Under the pieces are notes generated by a model. That model did not search any database. It was given only the letters and a program-made list of their open reading frames with translations, and was not told the DNA's origin. The translations under genes and the position numbers were made by a program. Positions 53,317-63,913 of a stretch of 64,000 bases of DNA are shown one piece after another. The stretch lies in NCBI GenBank assembly GCA_947646735.1, contig CANTFK010000713.1, positions 372,001 to 436,000 on the forward strand, given 5' to 3'. How positions within the stretch are numbered: the first letter of the stretch is position 1; every line of letters starts with the position of its first letter. The DNA is from Peronospora farinosa. Lineage: Eukaryota; Oomycota; Peronosporomycetes; Peronosporales; Peronosporaceae.

Positions 53317-54445
53317 ATGGCGCTTGCTCTTCGTTATGCCGAGGAAGGCGAGTTCAGGTGCGTGTGTGTGTCTTCCTGTAGCCTTGATTCATAGGTGTAT
53401 ACTCTTATAACTATTTCTGTCTCTCTCTCTAGCTCTCGTGCATGTGACGTCTCTGCTTTGGAACTCTCCAGCGTAACACCGAGCAAGGCCATTTTTCGAG
53501 TAAATTACCGATATATTTCCTTGTTATGTCAAAAACTCTTTTTTAGCATAAACTTTTGTATCATTGACCAGTGGAGCCGCTTTGTGCGTGATCTGCTTGG
53601 ACCTCAAGCCCATGACGCTATTAAAGTGAAAACGCTGGTAATTGCTATGCCTGGAGCAGCGCAACAGTTCGTACAGCAGCTGACTGCTTCTTGGACAGCA
53701 GTTGGGACATTATTGACTAATGACCAAGCCATTGTACGTACTTTTCTATTTGCTGACAAAATCGATCCTTATTGACAGGTACTTATTGACAAGTCTAATG
53801 TACTGTTGTAGCAACCATGCAAATTGCAAAGTTCACCCACTCTGGGTGTTATTCTGTCAAAAATGGGACTAAAGGTGCTGGAAGAAGAAAATTGTCTCGC
53901 GTTATTAGTAGGTCAAGAAGTGCCGGCTACAGCGACATGGGAGTGGCTCGATACATTGAGAACTCATGTTGATGCAGAGGAGATTGTGTGTCTAGACTCG
54001 ATGTTGTCAACAATTTACACGGATCAGTATGAGGACGAGCAGATTGGAGCAAAGCTAAGGATGCTGGCAACTTCTACCGTGACGAAGAAGATGAAGCTGC
54101 AGACGCCTGTGCATCCGCTGGAAGTGCCGCACTTTGTCACTGGAATTCCGGCAGCTCTGCTTACTCATGTACGATTCGTGTGCAGGGACTGGAGGGATGA
54201 GGGGTGCTAATGGTGTTTTGTTGCTGGATGTTTTTGTTGATTAGGGAGAGTTACGTAAACGTCGTGTTCGCGTGTTTGTGAGTCTGCGGGATGTCTCTAC
54301 TACTTCATTCGACGTAATGCAGAGTTTTATGCCGTTGACTGCGTCGTCAGCATCTGTGCTCAGTGTGCTAGAGCAACCAAGGTGTTTCCAGCCAACTGAT
54401 GATTCTACGCGTCAAAAAAGCGCAGTGAGCGTGCTGTACACGTAA
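53317..54445 (+). CDS. PSMG1: Proteasome assembly chaperone 1-like (PSMG1/PAC1)
   Basis: Exons 53317-53357, 53433-53499, 53572-53733, 53812-54168 and 54245-54445 join in frame to about 275 residues. The 72-bp third intron candidate (53500-53571) is a multiple of three and could be retained. Middle part: KVKTLVIAMPGAAQQFVQQL and GVILSKMGLKVLEEENCLALLVGQEVP. Later: LDSMLSTIYTDQYEDE, PVHPLEVPHFVTGIPAALLTH. This arrangement resembles PAC1, which with PAC2 scaffolds the alpha ring of the 20S proteasome. The final TACAC|GTAAGT would be a strong donor, so a further exon is possible. Identity is inferred from pattern and length and is less sure than its neighbours. Confidence 0.6.
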
Positions 54446-54761
54446 GTTGTGTATAGTGGTTGGTGCTGACTGTGAACTATGAGCACGACTGCATGGCGAA
54501 ATAGACGAGTATTTCGAGCCCATTTTTCGAGTATCTCTGGTCTTGTATGAGTAGGTAATTGTGTTGTGACGCTGGTTGACACTCACCTGCAAAATAGCTA
54601 CAGTCAAGCGTGATACAAGGACGTAAGAAAACGTAAATTGCTGCTTGATGTTAAAACAAACACGTAAAAACACGTAAAAACACGTTTAAACCTCTTTTCT
54701 TTGAAGCCACACCATCTGTACACAATACATTCCTGCTACCACCCAAAAAAGCTCATTCATC
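54446..54761. other. Intergenic, upstream of SNW1
   Basis: No gene. Contains ACACGTAAAA repeated at 54658-54690, close to the SNW1 start. Confidence 0.5.
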
Positions 54762-57089
54762 ATGAGCGCGTTCATCCCGGCGCCTGTTCGTTCCTACACG
54801 ACTTTCTCCGACGCAGAAACCGAGATAGCAACGTCTACCGCATCATCTCCACTCTCTTCTGTCTCTTGTATTCCAAAATACCCTCTACGAGTCAAACACG
54901 CGTTTATTCCACGTCGACCGGCAGATTTTGGAGACGGGGGGGCCTATCCGGAACTCGATATGGCCCAATTTCCTTTGGGGATGGGTAAAAAAAGTACCAT
55001 TGGGTCGGGTTCCACTACCCTAGCCCTGCAAGTCCATGGTAGTGATGGTACCGTTAAGTACGATGCCATCGTAACACAACACCATCGTAACAAGACAAAA
55101 GTGTATACACAATTTCGGGATCTCGTGGAAAAAGACGGGGATGTTGGTACTGGTTTAATCCGTCCTACAAAAGATGAAGAGATGGAGACGGCGACACGGA
55201 CAAAAGAAGCGTTACAAGCTCTTGTACAGGGCAAAGTAGCCAGTTCTTTACCAACTCATGTCGGTCGACAGAAGAGTGTACAAGAGACAGCCAAGTATAT
55301 TCGGTATACTCCTAATGATCAAGGTACTTCTGGAGTTCCAAAACAACGGATTATCCGGATGGTTGATGTTGCAAAGGATCCTATGGAACCTCCTAAATTC
55401 CAGCATACAAAGGCTGTACGTGGTCCTCCATCGCCACCTGTTCCGGTACTGCATTCACCTCCTCGAAAACTTACTGTTGCGGATCAACAATCTTGGAAAA
55501 TTCCACCGTGTATTTCAAATTGGAAAAATTCCAAGGGGTTTACGATTGCATTGGACAAACGTCTTGCTGCTGATGGACGAGGATTACAGCAAGTGACGGT
55601 AAATGATAATTTTGCAAGTTTGTCCGAGGCATTGGCTATTGCTGAACGCAAAGCGAGAGAAGAGGTGAATATGCGAGCACAGGTGCAAAAGAAGTTGGCA
55701 ATGAAGCAAAAGGAACAGAAGGAGAGTGAGCTGCGGGAGTTGGCATCGAAAGCTCGGATGGAGCGTGCAGGCATTCGCGCGGACAGTGAAGAGGAGGATA
55801 ATGATAGGGGTCGCAATCGACGTCGACGCTCAGTGAGTACGAACAGTGCCCGCCCACGTCATTATAGTGAAAACGAAGACCAGGACAGTGATACTGAAGG
55901 GCGCCAGGAGCGTGACCGGATCCGTCGTGAGCGGAAGAAGGAACGGGAACGCGAGATACGTATGGAGAAATTGGGCAAGAAAGGCAAACTGGCACGCGAT
56001 GAAGACCGTGACATTTCAGAGAAGATTGCACTTGGACAGCTTCAAGGTGCCGGCAAAGCTGGTGGCAGCGATGGGATGTTCGACTCGCGGCTGTTCAACC
56101 AATCGCAGGGCATTGCTTCTGGCTTTGGCCAAGAGGACGAGTATAATGTTTACTCGAAGCCAATGGTGGATCGTGGTAAAGCTAGCGTGTACCGTCCGAA
56201 GGTCGACGATGGTGCCATTGATGCTGATAAGGAATACGAGGATTTAAAGGGAGGTCATTCGAAGCGTTTCAAGGCTGACAAACAATTTCGGGGCACTGAA
56301 GCTGTGGCTCGAGGTGGAGGACGTGATGGTCCGGTGCAGTTCTCATACGACAACACCAAGAAGGAGGATACCGAAGACGTTGACAAGACTCACTCCCCTG
56401 ATACTCGCCGCATTGATGCACGTCGGTCGCCATCTGGCTCTCCACCAAGGTCTGAGATAAAGGCTCGCAAATCCTCGGCTTCACCGCTACGATCTCAGAA
56501 AAACAGCCGTGGATCTCCGCCGCACTCGCGCGGTCGTGGCCATTTGTCTTCCGGCTCGCCGTCTCGGTCAAGAGGTCGCGGTCGCTCTTCGTCGCGCTCA
56601 CCACTGCGCTCGAGAAGTCGTCGACGCTCACCGTCTGGATCTCCGTCGCGCTCGCCTCTGCGCTCAAGAGGCCGCAGGCGCTCACTATCTGGATCCTCGC
56701 CACGCTTTCGTGGACGTGGTCGCTCCCCGTCTCCATTCCGTGGTCGAAGTCGTGATCGTGCAGCACTTCGAGGACGTAAGCGCTCACCATCACGTTCTCC
56801 GTCGATTTCTCGCGAGCGTGGTCGTCCCCGTGCCCGTTTGCGCTCTCCCTCGTATATACGTGGTCACAGTCGCCGTTGGCAGTCGCCGTCTCGCTCTCGA
56901 TCTCGCTCTCGACGATCTCCGTCCCGCTCTCGATCTCGGAGTAGGGGCGACAGCTCGAAGCGCCGCCGCCGCTCGCCCAGCGAAGACAGTGAAGATGATC
57001 CGTTCGGACTGGACCAATTCTTGACCGATGCGCGTAAGGGAAACGGCGATAAGCGTCACGCTACTGGCCGTGACCGTCGTCGTCGCTAG
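54762..57089 (+). CDS. SNW1: SNW1/SKIP (Prp45) splicing factor with added RS domain
   Basis: A 775-residue single-exon protein. Start MSAFIPAPVRSYTTF; the SKIP/SNW domain extends to about residue 340, with the SNWKN signature at 252-256 (ISNWKNSKGFTIALDKRLAADGRG). It is followed by the helical AERKAREEVNMRAQVQKK and the ERER...EKLGKKGKLARDEDRDISEKIALGQ segment of the family. SNW1 is a component of the activated spliceosome. Residues from about 560 to 775 form a dense Arg-Ser tail (many RSPSGSPSRS, RSRSRSRRSPSRSRS), which the human and yeast proteins lack, making this protein about 240 residues longer than usual. Confidence 0.93.
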   Translation: MSAFIPAPVRSYTTFSDAETEIATSTASSPLSSVSCIPKYPLRVKHAFIPRRPADFGDGGAYPELDMAQFPLGMGKKSTIGSGSTTLALQVHGSDGTVKYDAIVTQHHRNKTKVYTQFRDLVEKDGDVGTGLIRPTKDEEMETATRTKEALQALVQGKVASSLPTHVGRQKSVQETAKYIRYTPNDQGTSGVPKQRIIRMVDVAKDPMEPPKFQHTKAVRGPPSPPVPVLHSPPRKLTVADQQSWKIPPCISNWKNSKGFTIALDKRLAADGRGLQQVTVNDNFASLSEALAIAERKAREEVNMRAQVQKKLAMKQKEQKESELRELASKARMERAGIRADSEEEDNDRGRNRRRRSVSTNSARPRHYSENEDQDSDTEGRQERDRIRRERKKEREREIRMEKLGKKGKLARDEDRDISEKIALGQLQGAGKAGGSDGMFDSRLFNQSQGIASGFGQEDEYNVYSKPMVDRGKASVYRPKVDDGAIDADKEYEDLKGGHSKRFKADKQFRGTEAVARGGGRDGPVQFSYDNTKKEDTEDVDKTHSPDTRRIDARRSPSGSPPRSEIKARKSSASPLRSQKNSRGSPPHSRGRGHLSSGSPSRSRGRGRSSSRSPLRSRSRRRSPSGSPSRSPLRSRGRRRSLSGSSPRFRGRGRSPSPFRGRSRDRAALRGRKRSPSRSPSISRERGRPRARLRSPSYIRGHSRRWQSPSRSRSRSRRSPSRSRSRSRGDSSKRRRRSPSEDSEDDPFGLDQFLTDARKGNGDKRHATGRDRRRR

Positions 57090-57433
57090 GTGCTGATGTC
57101 TGGGTTTTCCATCAACACAAAACGTTGAGGAGCAGTACATCCAAGTGGTAACAACCCGGTCATCTAAGGTAATAGCGCCATCTGCACGTGTAACACGTGC
57201 TATTTGAACTGCAATACACAGACTCTACAAAATGCCAAGGTAGGCTTTGAGCGAAAACCTACAACACGATCTGGTGAAGAAGTTGATTGTATTTTCTGCA
57301 TTAGTTTACAGAAGCCGGAAAGAGATGAAAGCTCGTTGACAGACATGCATTCCAGTGTTTGCTGTTCATTTGGGTCTTCCGTTAGTAGACTGACCTACTA
57401 CATGTGTTGGGCTCTTGGCGACGGGATGTCGTC
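57090..57433. other. Short convergent intergenic region
   Basis: No gene supported between the stop codons of SNW1 and the GxxExxY gene. Confidence 0.5.
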
Positions 57434-58201
57434 TTAGAGAAAAAAAGGTGTCGACTCCACCAGGACCGTCTTCCTTCTTGTCGTCTTCACCTGCTGGACG
57501 TGAATGATCGTAGGCATCATATTTTTGCGAGGCACGGATGATCTCGTGACTCTATCACTGACACCAAGTCCACCTTTTGGTTGTAACACATGCTCAATGC
57601 AAAGCATGTTGTTGTCATCCGGAAAACCCGTGACGTGTGGAAAATTAATGAGGTATCCCTCATTCACTTTGAAGTGGGTCATGTAGAATTGAAGCTGTTT
57701 CAGGTGTTCCGTCTTGAGTCCCGTGACGACTGCCTTGAGCTCTAGAATCACTGGTTTGTCCAGTTTCAAGTACAAATCCACACGTCGAGTGGCAATTGGT
57801 TGTCCCTTGTACTCGATTGGAATTTCAACTTCAGACAAGACCGTGATTCCTCGATCTTGGAGCTCGAGAGCCAAAGCTCGTTGATAAGTTGCTTCAAGGT
57901 TAAAAGGCCCAAGGACATTGAAAACTTCATTGCAAAGAAGTACCAGCTCTTGTTTTAATTGAAGAGCGCTTGTAATCCGAGGAAGAGCGTGAGTCGACGA
58001 GTCTTTGGGCTCTCCGAACGAAATTTTGTGCAGTTTTTCACGTAACTCGTCAACGACATTGCGACTTTGGATTTCAATTTCCGGTTTCAGTTGTTCCTGC
58101 TTCTTGTTACGATTTGGCCGTGTCATCGATTCCGTGGAAGTGGAAATTTGAGTTACAACTGCGACTTCATGCACTTCTCGGGTTTTACTTCGGGTGGCCA
58201 T
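57434..58201 (-). CDS. GxxExxY family protein, PD-(D/E)XK nuclease fold
   Basis: A 255-residue single-exon protein. LLCNEVFNVLGPFNLEATYQRALALELQDRGI (residues 88-119) is the GxxExxY motif region, here with E103 and Y106 and the first Gly of the motif replaced by Phe. RRVDLYLKLDKPVILELKAV gives the catalytic-type D142 and E154-x-K156 of the PD-(D/E)XK superfamily. QLQFYMTHFKVNEGYLINF is the conserved C-terminal helix and strand. The family is common in bacteria and archaea and patchy in eukaryotes, suggesting past gene transfer; its role is unknown. The N-terminal 75 residues are basic and disordered. It shares a 302-bp divergent region with the E2 gene. Confidence 0.85.
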   Translation of the reverse strand: MATRSKTREVHEVAVVTQISTSTESMTRPNRNKKQEQLKPEIEIQSRNVVDELREKLHKISFGEPKDSSTHALPRITSALQLKQELVLLCNEVFNVLGPFNLEATYQRALALELQDRGITVLSEVEIPIEYKGQPIATRRVDLYLKLDKPVILELKAVVTGLKTEHLKQLQFYMTHFKVNEGYLINFPHVTGFPDDNNMLCIEHVLQPKGGLGVSDRVTRSSVPRKNMMPTIIHVQQVKTTRRKTVLVESTPFFL

Positions 58202-58503
58202 TTTTCTTGTTGCGAATAACGTTAAATGACCTTTTTCAGACCAATTTTTTTATTGACTCGATATCTAATTACGCGTCTAAATAGTAATTGGTACATTTTT
58301 ATGAACATAATCTTATGTCTTTTTACTAAGAAATATTAATTTTGTGTCAGTCAAAGAAAGTGATATTTCAACAACGTGTCTCATCTCATTTGTCTTGTAT
58401 GTAATTTGTACTACTGTATTTAGGGTGATATCCACACCAACTACACATGATTTTACTTTATTTAATATTATTATTTATCTAAACATTCTAATCAAAAATA
58501 AAA
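58202..58503. promoter_or_regulatory. Divergent promoter region, GxxExxY gene and E2 gene
   Basis: 302 bp between opposite start codons, very AT-rich, no specific element recognised. Confidence 0.4.
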
Positions 58504-59331
58504 ATGGCTCCAGGTAGGAAGAAAGACTTTTTTTAAAAAACAATTCGTCAATTTTCGATTAATTTATTATTGTTGATAAAATAGGAGGTCGTGTACGTAA
58601 AGAGCTCGATGAGTGTCAGAAAGACTCGGAATTATCGGGTGTCACGGCCGTTCCACTCCACTCGACGTCGTTATCGGAATTACGAGGTTCCATTCGAGGT
58701 CCCGAAGCCACACCATATGAAGGCGGATATTTTCAGCTCGAGATAATTATTCCTCCCAAGTAGAATAATGATGTATTCTACTTAAGAATATATACGCCCT
58801 TGCTAATCAAAAAATGGATATTTTGATATGTAGATACCCATTTGAACCACCTCAAATGCGCTTCATGACGAAGATTTGGCACCCAAATATCTCGTCGCAG
58901 ACGGGTGCCATTTGTCTGGATATTCTCAAGGATGCGTGGTCGCCAGCATTAACGATCAAGACGGCATTATTGTCGATTCAAGCACTTTTATCAGCTGCAG
59001 AACCTACGGATCCACAAGATGCTGAAGTAGCCAAGATGTATCTCCATGATCAAAAGCACTTCCTTAATACTGCACGCTTTTGGACGGAAAGTTATGCCAA
59101 ACAAACGGATACAGACAACAATGCGGCACTTTTGAGACTCATTGACATGGGCTTTCCATCGGTACGGATTCCATCCTTTGAGTTTTTTTTTTGGTCTTGT
59201 CTCTCTTCCATACTGGGTTTTTGGTACTCATTTTTTGGGGTCTCTTTGAATAGGATCAGGCAAAAGCTGCACTGCTTGCAGCCAATGGTGATGAAAATGC
59301 TGCCATTGAAAACTTGGTCGGGAGTATGTAG
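58504..59331 (+). CDS. UBE2K: Ubiquitin-conjugating enzyme E2 with UBA domain (UBE2K type)
   Basis: Exons 58504-58513 (only 10 bp: ATG GCT CCA G), 58585-58759, 58834-59161 and 59254-59331 give 196 residues. The UBC fold shows [10 protein letters not shown], then [16 protein letters not shown] with the active-site Cys89, and DAWSPALTI. The C-terminal 40 residues ([34 protein letters not shown]) form a UBA domain. This architecture is that of UBE2K/E2-25K and yeast Ubc1, which build Lys48 chains. The length matches the family. The tiny first exon makes the start easy to miss. It is convergent with the helicase gene, 86 bp apart. Confidence 0.92.
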
Positions 59332-59417
59332 CCGAATTTCATTCTCGAGAGCTCGTGGACAAAAATGGAGAGATCACGACAGCGATTGGTTGTCGTCGAA
59401 ATCCTTTATTTAGGACT

Positions 59418-62400
59418 TTATTTCTTCGTGGACTTTGTTTGCGTCGTACGACTGGCAGTTTTTGCACCCACTTGCTCTTTGAGCTTCTTCTTGAGCGCTT
59501 TACGCTTGTCACTGGTAAGCTTTTTCGAGTCTGTGGATCGAGTCGTCGGTTGCTGGAATGCGGCTCGCTCGAACTTGCGCACGGCGTCACCGCAGCCATG
59601 CACTTCAGGAAGTGCGTGGCTGAAGCAGAACTTGAGTTTGCAGAACTTGCACACGTTACCAAACATTGTAATGTTTTTCTTGCAACGGTTCGAATCCTGG
59701 AAGGCGCAGGTCAAGCTCTTGCTTGCTTGTCGAGTGAGAAATTCCAGCTTGTCTTCACCATCTTTCAGTTCATCTATCGGCGCAGCCTTGGCTGCCTTTG
59801 CCGCACCTTTTTTCTTCTTTGTCTTGTTTCTTTTCGTCGAAGATGGCGCTGGCGGAATAGGTTGTCGAGCGAGTCGACTCAGATGTAGATCTTTCAAGAG
59901 CGAGTTGGCATCTTTGAGATCACGACCGGCTTCCAGATTACTTATCTTGGACGGGTCCGAGCTAACTTCACCTTCATCAACGTCCTCCTGGTCTCCACTG
60001 CATTCTGATACATCGTCCGAGCTGTCGCTCATCGTCTCCATCATCTGAAAAATGCTCCTTGTTGCTGGTGCCTTGTCTTCCAACTCATTCTCGCTCTCCG
60101 GGTCCGTTGTCTGAGAAACGCTTTTGGTTGCTGCTGCCTTGTCTTCCAGCTCATCCTCGCTCCTCTTTTCCTCCTCGTCAACTACATGTTCACTACCCAT
60201 AGCTGGATTTGTATTCATTGGGAACTCTTGAGATTCATATGCAGCCTGCGTAGCCTCAACAGGCTTAGATGCGGGTACGAGGTCAGCCTTCACATCATTT
60301 TTGGAGTTTCGTTCCTGCTTCGGCTTTGCATTTTTCGCATGATGAGCTTTTGCAGCAGATTTTGATGAAGATCCAGCACCCGATGCCCTAGATGGCTCGC
60401 TTTTAGCCACTGGAGCACTCAGCGCCAACATCACTTGTTCATCCACAGCTCCTTGGACAGCATCTTCCTCCAAATATTCTTGCGCACTCCGATATTCACC
60501 AAATTTTTCAAAATGGTTGACAACAGCGGCCAGAAACTTATGCGAAGAAATTGTATCCGTATCGCACACCACCGCAACATGTCGCTTTGCACGCGTGATA
60601 GCTACGTTCATGCGACGATCGTCGGATAGGAACCCAACTTGCCTCAAAGCGTTGGAGCGCACAAGACTCATCACAACAGCCTCTTTCTCACATCCTTGGA
60701 AACCGTCCACCGATCGGATTTCAAGCTTCGGATAACTTTCGAGCAATAAAGCCTTCAGAATTTGCACCTGCTTGTTGTACGGTGTGATCACTGCTATCTC
60801 GTCTTCCTTCAAGCCTGCTGCTAGCAGAGCACGAACATGCCTCGCTACGACACGTGCCTCGCCCTCGTTTGACTTTGAAAGCCGAAGAATACTATGCTCT
60901 TTACCCTCGTCATCATCAGCATCCTCTTCAAGTTCACATCCAGCGGTATCCAAGAGCAATAGTGTCGCATCCAGCAACTCATCATCTTTTGTGATGTTGA
61001 CATGCGGTAATTCATGCAGCATGCGCTTTGCAACACCTTCAAAACTTTTTAGCTCCCCCTTATACATTGCCTGAGAGCTCCACTCGCTAATATCCTCGTG
61101 CATACGATATTGGGTGTTCAGCATTTTCACGATGCTCTGCGTAGTTGGAAAACTCGCGATCCGGTCGAATAGAGTCACATCCAGACCTTTTGCTGCAGCT
61201 GTCTTCGATTTGATTGTAGGTGGCAGCTGTAGATGGTCACCAGCGAGCACACACCGCTTTGCTTTTAAAATAGGAATCCAGCAAGACGCCTCAAGTGCCT
61301 GTGCTGCCTCATCAATAATGACCAAGTCGAATGTCACGTCTTTTAGTAGCTTGGATGCTGCACCTACGTTGGTAGCAAAGACCACATGACTATGTTGCAC
61401 GATCTCGCCCACGACTTTCTGTTCACGCACTCGAATTTCCTTGCGGTTCGCTTTCATTTCACGTCGTAATTGGAATCGCACACTTTTATCGCGTGTCTTC
61501 TGTAGTTTAGTCTGCATAGCCGTCATTTCTTGCCGAATATCCTTCACAATGTCCGTTCCTTCTGCATGTTGAATCTTGGCATCCAAACAGTATTTAAGAA
61601 TCTGTGGCAAGACACGTGCCGGATGTCCCATCCGTGTGAGTTTCAATTGTTTTTTCAATGTCAAACACGTCCTTGCTACTTTTTCCAGTACATTATCCAC
61701 TGCAATATTAGAGGGTGCACACACAAGTACTTTCAAATCATATGTAAGCACTGCTTGAAGAATAAATTCAACAATTGTTGTTGTCTTGCCCGTTCCTGGT
61801 GGTCCATGAATTAATGCCAATTCTTTCGATGCCAATGCAAATTGAATTGCTTCCACTTGAGATTCATCAAGTTGTGTATTAAACAGTGTAATATCAGGAA
61901 CAGGAGTCAACCAACTTGGTTCTCTCTTGAAAAAAAGAACATCCACCACAGCCTGAGCAGCTCCAAACTCCAATTTCATCATTTGGTCCAATGTTTTCGT
62001 CAATTTTGAAAAAGTGGCAGTGTTTACCAATCGATCCAGTGTAATATTTCCATTGAAAACGGTCAGTTCATCCACGTCGTCCGCGTCATTATGAAGAACC
62101 ACCGAAATCTCATGGTCATTAAGACGGGATATTATACCAATGGGTACATTATTCCTTATGAGAGGATTGTGTTTTGTACTTCGCATTTGGACAAAATCTC
62201 CGACGGTAAATTGATGAGGTTTAGGTTTGTGCAGATACAGAGATGGAAACGCCAAGTGGACGACTGGACGTCCAAATAACCCTGTACAAGAGCGAGAGAG
62301 GGATAAATGAAGCAACACGTTTGGATTTTCACGATCATCCACTGTTGCTACGTCATTTCGCATTGTCTCAACTTCTTCGTTCTGTTCAAGAGATAATAGA

Positions 62401-62477
62401 TGACGTGTAGACGCAATCCATGTCTCTAGAGGTACAGGACGACGTAGTATCCGATTATCCATAGTTTTCTTGGACAT
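59418..62477 (-). CDS. IGHMBP2: IGHMBP2-type SF1B helicase with AN1 zinc finger
   Basis: 1,019 residues in one exon. After an OB/stalk-like N-terminus come GPPGTGKT (225-232), CAPSNIAVDN, VIIDEAAQALE, GDHLQLPPT, QYRMHEDISEWSS, VDGFQGCEKEAVVMSLVRS and RRMNVAITRAKRH, all motifs of a UPF1-like SF1 helicase. Residues about 690-900 are a disordered acidic and Lys-rich linker with two related repeats (SENELEDKAPATRSIFQ and SEDELEDKAAATKSVSQ). The C-terminus has an AN1 zinc finger (CAFQ...CKKNITMFGNVCKFCKLKFCFSHALPEVHGC). IGHMBP2 unwinds RNA and DNA and is ribosome-associated. No R3H domain, present in the human protein, was recognised. Confidence 0.92.
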   Translation of the reverse strand: MSKKTMDNRILRRPVPLETWIASTRHLLSLEQNEEVETMRNDVATVDDRENPNVLLHLSLSRSCTGLFGRPVVHLAFPSLYLHKPKPHQFTVGDFVQMRSTKHNPLIRNNVPIGIISRLNDHEISVVLHNDADDVDELTVFNGNITLDRLVNTATFSKLTKTLDQMMKLEFGAAQAVVDVLFFKREPSWLTPVPDITLFNTQLDESQVEAIQFALASKELALIHGPPGTGKTTTIVEFILQAVLTYDLKVLVCAPSNIAVDNVLEKVARTCLTLKKQLKLTRMGHPARVLPQILKYCLDAKIQHAEGTDIVKDIRQEMTAMQTKLQKTRDKSVRFQLRREMKANRKEIRVREQKVVGEIVQHSHVVFATNVGAASKLLKDVTFDLVIIDEAAQALEASCWIPILKAKRCVLAGDHLQLPPTIKSKTAAAKGLDVTLFDRIASFPTTQSIVKMLNTQYRMHEDISEWSSQAMYKGELKSFEGVAKRMLHELPHVNITKDDELLDATLLLLDTAGCELEEDADDDEGKEHSILRLSKSNEGEARVVARHVRALLAAGLKEDEIAVITPYNKQVQILKALLLESYPKLEIRSVDGFQGCEKEAVVMSLVRSNALRQVGFLSDDRRMNVAITRAKRHVAVVCDTDTISSHKFLAAVVNHFEKFGEYRSAQEYLEEDAVQGAVDEQVMLALSAPVAKSEPSRASGAGSSSKSAAKAHHAKNAKPKQERNSKNDVKADLVPASKPVEATQAAYESQEFPMNTNPAMGSEHVVDEEEKRSEDELEDKAAATKSVSQTTDPESENELEDKAPATRSIFQMMETMSDSSDDVSECSGDQEDVDEGEVSSDPSKISNLEAGRDLKDANSLLKDLHLSRLARQPIPPAPSSTKRNKTKKKKGAAKAAKAAPIDELKDGEDKLEFLTRQASKSLTCAFQDSNRCKKNITMFGNVCKFCKLKFCFSHALPEVHGCGDAVRKFERAAFQQPTTRSTDSKKLTSDKRKALKKKLKEQVGAKTASRTTQTKSTKK

Positions 62478-62626
62478 TTTTCTTACACCAAATTATCTAG
62501 ATAATATCCAGGTATAAAATCGCTAAAAAAATATATTTCAAATAAAAAACCTCGATGTTTTTTATTTTTTTCAATTGCAAATATATAAGTAAAAAATCAG
62601 ATTACGCAAGCAAGAGAGAGTAAAAT
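62478..62626. promoter_or_regulatory. Divergent promoter region, helicase and UBX protein
   Basis: 149 bp between opposite start codons, AT-rich. It is short enough that the two genes must share regulatory sequence. Confidence 0.45.
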
Positions 62627-63913
62627 ATGGCAGACTTGCGTCGACGTCACGTCGTGAATGATAATCAAGCGTCAGATGAACGCCTACAAGAGACATCGAG
62701 ACCTCGTCGTGTTGAACGACCTCGAAAAGGTTTTGTGGAGCTCCTCATGTCTCCATTGAGCTTTGTATTGGGAGATGGAGAGCCTGAGGATCCGCAGACA
62801 GCGGCTCGAAAGTTTACGTCGAGTTTACGTCAACGTTATGGAGAAAGTGTCACCCCTCGTTTTGAGCACACGTCTTTTCGGGACGCAGTCTCTACCGCTC
62901 GAACGGCCTCGAAATTTTTATTTGTGTACCTGCACTCTAATATTCATGATGACGCAGACATGTTTTGTCGGTACGAACAGCTGTTTTATTGGAAAACAGA
63001 CCATTTTATTTTTATTTTTTATTTTGGGTACTCATATATTTTTTCAATGAATAATTTTTTTTTATTTAGTAAAACAATGTGTACGGAACGGATGAGCGCG
63101 TACTTGAATAATAGTGACTGTATCGTGTCCTGGGCAGGCTGTGTACAGTATGCTGAAGGATTTGGAGTGAGTTTGTCCTTGGGATGTGCTACGTTTCCAT
63201 TTTTAGCGCTCTTGTCGTGTGTCTCGCGAAGTATTAATGTGGTGGAGAAGATTACAGGTGATAAAAAATGCTCTGTAAGTGTTTTTATTTTATGAAAAGT
63301 CTACTGACTTGGTAGTGTTGTTATTGTAGCCACTTTACCAGCAAATGAGATCATTGACAAGTTAAATGCAGCAGTGGATCGTAATACTCAAATCTTGGCG
63401 ACGGCACGTCACATTCATCAGCAACGGACGGAAGCGCAGATTTTGCGGGAACAGCAGGATTTAGAATATCAAGAGTCTCTTGCTGCAGATCGTCGACGGG
63501 AACAAGAGGCACGAGAAAATGCCGAACGGGAAGAGATGGAACGACTGAAGAAGGAAGAAGAAAAACGACGTGTTGACGAGGAAGCTCGTCGTGCAGAAGA
63601 AGACGAGAGACGCCGGGAACAAGAGTACAAGGCCGAGATTGAAGCCAAGCGTGTTCGGATCGCAGACGGCCCCAAGTCGCACGTCCCACCGCCAGGTGCA
63701 GACTACAAGACGGCAGTGATCAAGTTCCATTTACACAATGGCACTCGTCTCGACCACATTTTTTACGCGCACGATACACTGAAGATGGTGCGTGACTTTA
63801 TTGATGTCGAGTTCTTTGACCGCGAGATCACGATCCGGAACTACGAGCTGGCTACAAACTTTCCGAAAAAAGTGTATGGTCCGGATTTGGTGAATGTCAC
63901 TCTCACAGATGCG
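62627..63913 (+). CDS. FAF2: FAF2/UBXD8-like UBX protein, 3' end beyond window
   Basis: Exons 62627-62970, 63070-63257 and 63330-63913 join in frame to at least 372 residues. The last donor (GCG|GTACGT at 63914) shows that the final exon lies outside the window. N-terminal hydrophobic hairpin GFVELLMSPLSFVLG; UAS thioredoxin-like domain (FLFVYLHSNIHDDADMFCRKTMC...FPFLALL); then a long charged coiled coil (REQEARENAEREEMERLKKEEEKRR). The start of the UBX domain follows (AVIKFHLHNGTRLDHIFYAHDTLKMVRDF). FAF2 recruits p97/Cdc48 to the ER for ERAD. No N-terminal UBA was seen, unlike human FAF2. Confidence 0.9.

Noticed and set aside
56269..57024. Long ORFs in other frames over the RS region of SNW1
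   Set aside because: Shadows produced by Arg/Ser codon repetition; the SNW1 frame is continuous and conserved.
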